Source: DASSFG01 sp035550375
Lineage (GTDB): Bacteria > Planctomycetota > Planctomycetia > Pirellulales > JAICIG01
Length of the DNA: 64,000 nucleotides
Assembly: GCA_035550375.1 (NCBI GenBank)
Contig: DASZPH010000052.1
Location: forward strand, 115,960 to 179,959
Reading direction: 5' to 3'
Made by a program: the position numbers and the translations under genes. A model generated the notes under the pieces. It searched no databases, was not told where the DNA came from, and worked only from the letters and a program-made list of their open reading frames with translations. Within the stretch, counting starts at the first letter, position 1. Each line of letters opens with the position of its first letter. Shown here piece by piece: positions 16,739-25,700 of this stretch.

Positions 16739-19700
16739 TCACGTTTGCGCGTGGTTGTAATATTCGTCGGACGAGATCAACTGCGTGATGACGAGTTCGT
16801 CAGTGGCGCCGGCGTCGAGCTCGCCGGCAAAGTAGGCGAAGGCGCCGGGGTCGGCCGGGCGGTCCAAGAACTGCTCGAACAGCTCGTTGACGCGAACCCG
16901 GTGATACTCGTCGCTGGTGAAAACGACCTCGGCCACGTCGGCCGCCGAGGCGCCGCCGGCCATCAGACCGCCGAAATACGTGAGGGCCGCCTGGTCGATC
17001 GGCCGGCCGAGCGCGTCGCGAAATAGAGCGTCCAAAAAGCCGTCGACGGTTCCTCCGCCGCGCGCCTGCCAGTACTCAGGCGAACTGACCAACGCCTGCG
17101 ACAGTCCTTCGATCGTGCCCCCGCCGTAAAGGTAGCCCGCCCAATAGGTCAGCCCTGCCGTGTCGGGAGCGCGCCCCAGGTACTGCTCGTAGAGGCCCGC
17201 GACCGCATCCCGCTGGAACTCTTCGAAGGAGGCGACCTTCACCATCTGGTAGGCGACTTCGGCGCGAGATGTTCCCTGCGTGAGTTCCCCCACCCAGTAG
17301 TCGAGTCCCTGCATCTCCGCCTGGCGATGGAACACGTCGCGGTACACCTCCTGCACCCAGTTCTGGTTTGGCGTGCCAACCGTTCCGTCGGCGAGCCGCT
17401 GCTCGTGAAGGGTGGCCGGGGAGCTGACGGTGGCCGAGGTATCGCCTGTTGCCGGACCGGCCGTCTGCTTGATGCCGACCTCGACCGTGTAGCGTCCCTC
17501 GTCGAGATACTCGTGCGAGCCGGTGACGGTGTAGACGCCAGACGCGAGCGAGATGCTTCCGGCCGAAGTCGCGCCGTCTCCCCAGTCGATGGTGGCCGCA
17601 AAACCGCCGGCCGGCAGCGAGCCGTCGCTGAACGTCGCCACGGTTACGGCCGTGAGCGTGCTGAACTCGTAACCGGTTATCGAGGCGGCGGTCGGCACGA
17701 TTCCGCCTCCTCCGCTCGTCGTGGCCACGTTGAGCTGCGCCGTGACTTGGGTCTTGATGCTGCTATCGGTGAGCGACTGCACGAGCACGGTGACCGCGCC
17801 CGAACCCGTGCCGCTCACTTGCAAGGTGAGCCCGCCGTTCGACAGACCGGGCAGGATGAAGGTCGGCACGCTCTGCGTCGGCTGGCCGTCGAGCCCCACC
17901 AGGCTGGCGCTCACGTCGCCGGTCGTGCCGATGATTGTCGCCGAATACGAGTCTTCTGTGTTGCCCGTGTTGTCGACTTGCAACAGGAACGAGGTGGAGC
18001 CGGGCTGGGGCAGGGTTTGCTGGGGCGGACTGAAAGCCGCCGTCATGCTCTGGCGACTCGCGACGGCCAGATTGGCGGTTGCCTGATCGTTGACGGCGGC
18101 ATTGGTCTGCGAGGTGGCGATCGCCGTAAGGGGCAAACTGCCCGCAACGGCGAAGCTCGCGGCGCCGGTCGTGATCGGCACGGTTTGCGAGGCGCCGGGG
18201 GCCAACGTCACCGAGTTTGCTCCCAGCGTCGAGACCAGTCCGCCGGAACTGGCCAGCGAGAGGTTGAACGTGTCGGTCGTGCTCCCCGTGTTGGTCACTT
18301 TCAGCTCGAACGTGCCGCCCGGCGCGCCGGAGCCGGGGGTCAGCGAGACCTGCACACCTTGGGCCACGACTGTGGCGGCGCCGTTGGCCTGCGACTGGAT
18401 TGTGGCGTCGGCGGTCGAGGTGGCGGCGACCGTGAACGGATAGGATTGCGCCGCCGCGCCGGCCGGCGGCGTCAGCGTGAGTTGTACGTCGCGGAAGTTG
18501 CTCACGCCGGGCGGCGCGGTGATCGACGTTTGCGAAAACGCCCCGCTGAAGCCCGCGGGAAAGAGGCCGGTAAGCAAATACGTATCCGTCACGCTCCCCG
18601 TGTTCGTCAGCGTCACGGTGTAGACGGCCGGGTTGCTCTGCCCGGCGGTCGACTGCACGGGGGTGATCGTGGCCACGACGCCGCGTGCGTCGGGTTCCGC
18701 AGGGGGCAACACCGGTTGTCCAGCCAGCACAAGCGTGCCCGTCACCGAGCCCGACGTTCCACCCGCGGTGGCCGTCACGATAAAACTATCGCTGGCCAGC
18801 GCCGCAAACGGATCGGACGTAATCGACAGGGGTACCGTCTGCTGACCGCCGGCGGGCACGGTTACCGTACCGGCAATTTGCGCCCAGCCCTGCGGCAACC
18901 CTTGCACGGCCAGGTCGTAGGTCACGGCATTCGCCGTGGGATTGAGCACCGTGACGGTGAACTGCGCCGTTTGACCCGGCTGCGTCGTCTGTTGGGCCGG
19001 GCTTAATTGCAGGATCTGATCAGCCACGACGTCCTGCTCCGGCAGGGTGACCTGGCTGGGGGTCGATTCAACGGTGAAATCGACCGTCGTACCGGACGTC
19101 ACGGCCCGCGATTCGCCGGGCTGGATGTCGCTCACCGTCGTTTGCCAGGTGAGCGTCTGATTGGGATTGCCCGGATCGAGCGTAAGGTCCCATTCGAGCG
19201 TGTCAAACTGACCGCCGGGGATGATCTGCGTCGGCGGAACGCTGAACGAACCGGGAACGACCGCCACGCCCGTGCCGTTGGGCACTTCGACCTGCGCCTT
19301 GACCGGAATGTTGCCTACGCCGGCGATGCTGTAGACGAGCAACCCCCCGTCGCCGCTGGCGTAGAGATACTGCCCGTCGGTTGCCAAGCCGCGCACCCCG
19401 CCCGGCACCTCAATCTGGTCGACAACCTGCAGGTTGTTGGGGTCGCTGGCGTCGACGATGACAATTTCCGGCGTATCGGTCGATTCGCCCAGGCTGGAGA
19501 ACGCGAACAGATGGTTGCCCAGCGAGATCAGGTCGTCTCCGCCGCCGCGAGCGGCCCGGTTGAGCGTCTGCTCGTGAATCAACTGCGGGCTGTCGAGGTT
19601 GCTAATATCGATCGTGGCCAGCACCAGGTTGCCCGTCGGCCCGATGTCGTCGACCGTGGTGAACGGGCTAAGCCATCCTCCCTGCGAAGCCACCACAAAC

Positions 19701-22700
19701 GCCACGTTGCCGTCGAGGGCGATGCCGTGAACTTGCACGGTGCCGGGGACTTGCAGCGTATCAAGCACCTTGCTCGTGTTGGGTGGATCGCTATTGATGC
19801 TGTCGGGGTTGCTGACGTCGACTACCAGGATCTCGCCGACTCCCGTCTGCGTGTCGCCGCCGGTGGAGCTGCTTGCGCCGACCAGCAGCGTGTTGGCGTT
19901 GGGCTGGGCCATGCCGAAGAGGTTGTTGTTCCCGCCGTTTTGGAACAGCGGCGCCATGTCGTTCTGGGCGTTGGTGTTGAAGAGGATCGAGCCCGGCGAG
20001 TTGTAGGTGAGGTTCGACGGGTTGGCAATGTTGAAAGAGATCAGCGTTCCGTTCTGGGCCGTGATCGTGTCGCTCGACGTGTCGTAGGTTACCTGCTCGT
20101 AGGAGACGAAGGCGTGCGTGCCGTCGGGACTGACGACCAAGGAGTTGGCAAACGTGTAATTGGGGAAGAGAGTTTGCTCGCGGAACGGGGACTGCGGCGT
20201 TCCCTGTCCGCTGAGGTCGTAATCGGTCAGGCCCGAGTTTTCGTTGACGGCAATGCCCGACTGCTGACCCGCGTTGATGGCGATGAGCTGGTTGCCTGCC
20301 ACGGCACCGTTCGACTGGGGAAAGGTGGATTGGGTGGTCAGGGCTTGCGGATTCGTGGGGTCCGAGATGTCGACGACGTGAACCCCTTGGTTGCCGAACA
20401 CGTAGGCGTATTTGCCGTTGAGCGCGACGCCGCTGACGGTGTCGCCGTTCAGCGTGTTGCTGGAGGTTGTCGAGCTGTCGGGAAGCTGGCCGACGAGCGA
20501 GAACGAGTTGCCCAGGGCCGCGTGGCTGTCGATTGTCAGCGTGTTGGTGACGGTGCTGTCGCCAGTGGGCAAGGTTTGAGGCGACACCGTCGAGGTGGCG
20601 GTGACGGGCGACCCGATCAAAAGCGTGGCGTTCGCCGTGGCGCCGGGTATTGGGTTATTGTTGGAATCGACGACGGTTACGTGCACCGTGTACTGACCGA
20701 GGGCAAATCCGGTCGTGTCGAGCATCGGCAGGTTGACCGTCACAAGCGACGTTTGCACGGTCAGCGTCACGGGCGTGGCGGCCGAGGTGAAAACCGTTTT
20801 GCCGCCGGGGTCGGTGACCGTGTAGGTCACGCTCCCCTGTTGCGTCTGGTTGACGGCGTTGAGCAGTTGTGCCGACAGGGCGATCTGCGTGCCGGCGTTC
20901 GCAAAGGGGGGCGTGACGCTGACGTTCGACACCGACACGAACTGCTGCCGTGCGGTCAGGGCGCCGCCGGCGCTTCGGACGAGTGGGATCGTTACGTTCT
21001 CCGCGGCGGCGCTCACCTGGAAGCCCGTGGCCGCCAGCTCGCTGGTGCCCGCCTGGGTGAGCGTGAGCGCGAGGTCGGCTGTCTGCCCCGGGGCGATCGT
21101 GACCGACGTGTTGTCAAATTGGCTGGTGACGCTGGCCGGCAAGCCCGACACCGACAGGTCGTAGGTGGTCGTCTGCGTCCCCATGTTCTGCAACCGCACG
21201 TCGAAATTCTGGGCCACGCCCGGCTGGGCGACGATGCTGGAAGGAATGAGCGTGATCCGCACGTTGCTTTGTTCCAGTTCCGTCACCAGTTCGTCGAAAT
21301 TGGTGAGGACGCCGCCGAGATTGACGACGGCGGCCTGGATGTCGGCCGCGCTGCTCGCTGCCACGAGTTGGTCGCGCGCCGCGGTCAGCGGGGCGACGAA
21401 CTGTTCCAGGTTCGGATCGTTGGCCATCAGGCTCAGAATGCTGGCGAGTGCCGCCAGCGCCTGGCTCTTGTAGGCGACGTTGGTCGGGGTCTCGACAAGG
21501 TTCGTAAGCGCCGTGCTCAGATCGCCGAGCCGGGCCGCCAGGTCGGTCATGCCCAGGGCGGTGGCGGTGGTTGAGGCATTCGCGATCGCCGCGGCGCCGG
21601 GAACGGCGACCTGGACAGGAATCACCAACGTCGTAGGTGTCGCCACGCCGGCCACATTCAAGCCCGGCAAGGAAAGCGTCTGGTTTGACCCGCCGGTGGC
21701 GAACTGGACGGTTGCGCCAGTCGCCACCGGCTGTACCTGGTTGGCCTGCAAGTCGCCGATATTCGTCTGCCAGGTGATCTGTTCAACCGCGCCCGGCGCT
21801 AAGTTCAGGGTCCAGGTGAACGTCTCGGCATCGGCGCCAGTGGTCGTACCCGTGGGCAGGATGCTGAACGACGCTGGCACAACGCTCAGACCATGGGTCG
21901 GCACAGTGACCGTGACGGTGACCGGAGTCATAACAAGCGCAGAAGCCTGATAAACGCTGAGGCCATTGGGAGACGCGGTCAACAACTCGCCACCCACCGT
22001 TGCCAGGCCGGCTGCGCCGAAGGAAACGGACAGGTTGCTGGTCGTCAAATTGCTTGGATCACTTGCATCAACGCACAGAATGGCGGGGAGGCCCTTTGAA
22101 AGTGTGCCGCTCACAGCGAATCGCCCGTCGCCCAGGTCGATCGCCTGAATGGTGCCGGTTTGGCTGGTGCCGACGGTTGCGAACGTGTTTTGCGTGACGA
22201 CAGTTGAGCCGATGATCGTGGGATTTGCCGGGTTGCTGATGTCGAGCAGCGTCAGCGTGACATTGCCCGAAAGGCCGATGTTCGACGAATTGCCGAACGG
22301 GCTCGTCCAGCCGCCCGTGCTGCCGACGACCAAAGCGTGCGTGCCGTCGACTGCCACGGCTACGGACTGTACGGTTCCCGGAATGTCTAAAGTAGCTCCG
22401 ACATTCCATGCCGGAGACGTATCGACGACCAACAATTGACCCGTCCCGGTCTGCGTGTTGCCGCCTGTGGAACTCGAACTGGTTACGTACGCGATCTGGT
22501 CATTGACCACCACGGTCTGGCCGATGTTTGCGGCGTGACCGTCGGGCTGGGGCAGATCGTCGAACAGCGCTTTGGCGATCGTCGGCACGGCCGGGTTGCT
22601 GAAATCGACTGCCACTAGATTGCCAACCTGCGAAGTGACCGTGCCGTTGGCATCGTACTTGATGCCGGAAGTGGAGAAATATGCCGTCGTCCCATGGACT

Positions 22701-25700
22701 GTCATGCCGTTCAGCATGGCGTAGGGAATGCTCATCGTCCTGACCAGGGTCGGGGTGTTCGGATTGGCCAGCGAATAGATGAGCAATTTGAAACCGCCGT
22801 TGTTGGTCGGATCTTGCGAGGCGACGAGCAGATCGCCGCCGGCGACTTGTACCAGGTTGAGTCCACCCAGGTTGATATCCGAACCACCGAAGGTGGAAAG
22901 CACGTTCGGGCGGGCAGGGTTGCTGATGTCGACGACGCTGAGGTCTTGGCTACCTGCCACGTATGCCAGGCTGCCCTTAACAGCTACGCTTTCGCCGGTG
23001 CTATCCGTTTGCACGTTTCCCAACAGGGCATTGCTGGCAACGGTCATCGTCTCATTACTGGTTGCCGCCCCCGGCGTCTGGTTATCGGCATCACTTGACA
23101 GACTGGCGGAGACCGGGAGGCCCACGACAAAGTTGCCCGTCCCAGTCGCGCCGGGGATCGGGTTGCCGGAACCGTCGGCGACCGTGACATGCACGGCATA
23201 CTCGCCCGCGATAAAGCCACCGGTGCTAAAATCCCCCAGATCGAGCGTCGCGACCGCGCTAATCGCCGATAGCGTGACCGGCACGCTCGTCGAACTGAAC
23301 ACCATCGCGCCTTGCGAGTTGGTGACAGTAAACGACGCCTCTCCCTGTTCTGCCTGGCCCACCGCACTCAACACGTCGGCCGAAACATCGAGGCTTTGCC
23401 CGGCGGTAACAAACGTTGGCGGCGCAGATGTCGCGCCTGCCGCGTTCCCTGGAGCGGCCGCAACGGCGGTTATCGCATTTACCGACAGCACGGAAACAAC
23501 CTCCTGCGCCGCTGCCGGCGCCACATTCACCGTGGCGTTCAAGATTGAGTTGAGCGGCGTGTTCGAGTCGGGGGTGAGCGTCGCAGTCTCTGTAACAAAT
23601 TGGCCGACGGGGATCATTCCCACTGAGTTGAGCCCGCTGATCGTGAGGCCGCCGTCGGTGGTTATGGCAAGCGCCGGGTCGTAAGCAACGTTGCCCACGT
23701 TCATGATTGTCACGATGGCTGTCGTAGCCACTCCCGGCGTCGTGGCCACCTCTGCCGGCGTGCTCGTGACGGTCGCGGCTTCGATGGCGGGCATCGTGAA
23801 CGAAACATTGACCGAATGCGTGATCGCCGGGTTCGTCGTGCTGGTCGCGGTCACCGTGAACGACAAAATCGTCCCCGGCGGCGGCAGTGTTGTGCCCGCC
23901 GGCTGCAAATAAAGACCCACGATGCCCGTATCCCCGGCTGGCACCGTCACGGACGCATCGCTAGCGGAAATCGTGAAGCCCGCCGGCACATTGGAGAACG
24001 CCAAGTCATACGTATCCGCCGCCGGGCCCGTGTTGTGCATCGTGGCTCTGAAGGCGCTCGGGATTTCGGCACCGTTGAAAGGAACGGAGAATTCCGTATC
24101 CGGCATAACGGCCAACGTCATTCCCGGCGAGGTGGCCGTTACCGTGATTTCGACTGTCGTTTGGGAGACCAGATCGGGATTCGTGGTCGATTGGGCGATG
24201 ATCTGAATTGGATAAGTGCCGGCTTGGGTGCCGGGCGCAGGGATGGCGGTCACCGTGCCGGTGTCGTCGATCGTCACCGTCCAGCCCGTCGGCGCGTTGG
24301 CAACAAGGTCGTACGTATCGGCAAAGCTCGTTTGCAAAGTGCTATTGAATGACACAGATGTGTTTTGGTCAGTCGTGAGCGCCACCGAGCTTGGCGCAAC
24401 CGTAAGCAGACTGCCTGCCTGGCCGCTAAGCGTCACCGCGTCAGTGCCGTTTCCATCGGCCGCCACCTCGATTGCGCCGTTGTACCCCGTGACCGTTGTT
24501 ACGTTCGCAGGATCGATCACAGCGCCATTGACGCTTAGGCTGCCGGCTCCGGGACCGATTTCCAGAGCGCCGGCCGTCGTCGAGATCGACGCCGATCCCG
24601 CGAAGGTTGGCGACATCGTCAAGCCCTCACCGAAGAGCGTTGCTGATGCCGTTGTTATCGTGTACGTGCCGGCCGGCAACGGCTGTCCATCGAGCGTCAG
24701 ATCGCCTGCTGGCACTGTCAGCGTCATTGCAACATCGCCCGTGACCGTGGCTGCATAGCCGCTCCAATTGCCGCTCACCCCAAGCGTGCTCTCCGCTGGG
24801 CCGTAGAACGACAGACTGCCTGTCCCGTTGACGGCGTAACGCACATTGCCTTGGATGGTTATTCCTCGCGCGCTCTGTGCCCTCATGCCGACGACGCCAC
24901 TGCCGACCGGCTGGCCGCCGACGGAAGCCACGCTCCCCGATAAGGCATTTAATGACGCGACTGACAACGCCGTGGTCGTGCTTGTCGCCCATGTTGCAGC
25001 TAGAGGACCGGAGACGGCGAGCGAGCGGACCGCCGATTGTGCGGTAACTGTACCGGCTGACAATGAGGCGAGCACGCCGACGCGCTTTACTTGTGAATTC
25101 GCCGGAGGAAGTCCAACGGTCGATATGCCCGCGTTTAGAATCCCATTGGGAAGCGGCGGATCCCTGGCGATGAGTACGCCAAGCAAGGCACCCGCGGCGC
25201 CCTGGCCGAATCCTGCCCCTGCTTTGAACGCCGAGGCGACCGCCGGCGACAGGCCCGCAACAATCAGTGCATCGATGCCTATCGCTTTGCTCACGATCGC
25301 CTCCGATTCGGCCAAGACCGCTAATTCGGTGGCTTTTCTTGAAGGCACCCCTTCGACGCTCACGGTCGGATGAATGCCGAGCAATGCGTAAAAAGTGAGT
25401 ACCTCAACGTAGGCGCCGCCCGTAAGGCCGGCAAGAAACGCAACCGCGGTCGTTTCGTTTTTAATCTTCGTTACGAACTGAAAAACGTTCTTCGCCAGAT
25501 TCAAGACCCACTCTAAATCGGCCCCGTGGCTTCCGTCTTCGAGCACGCCGGTAGCGGCCCCGGTTGCTGGATCGACTTCGTACCAACCCACCGTCGTGGT
25601 ACCATTGAGAGTAACGGACCGCGCCGGAACCAAGACGACCTTATCGGAGTCGACTGCTGCGGTGATCCGAGCCTTTGCTTCGGCGGAGATATTAAGCGAA

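Noticed and set aside
17327..21574. Two long plus-strand open frames of 559 and 855 residues
   Set aside because: They lie opposite the giant protein gene, are Arg/Gly-rich and carry no recognisable domain. They result from high GC and codon bias of the real gene on the minus strand.
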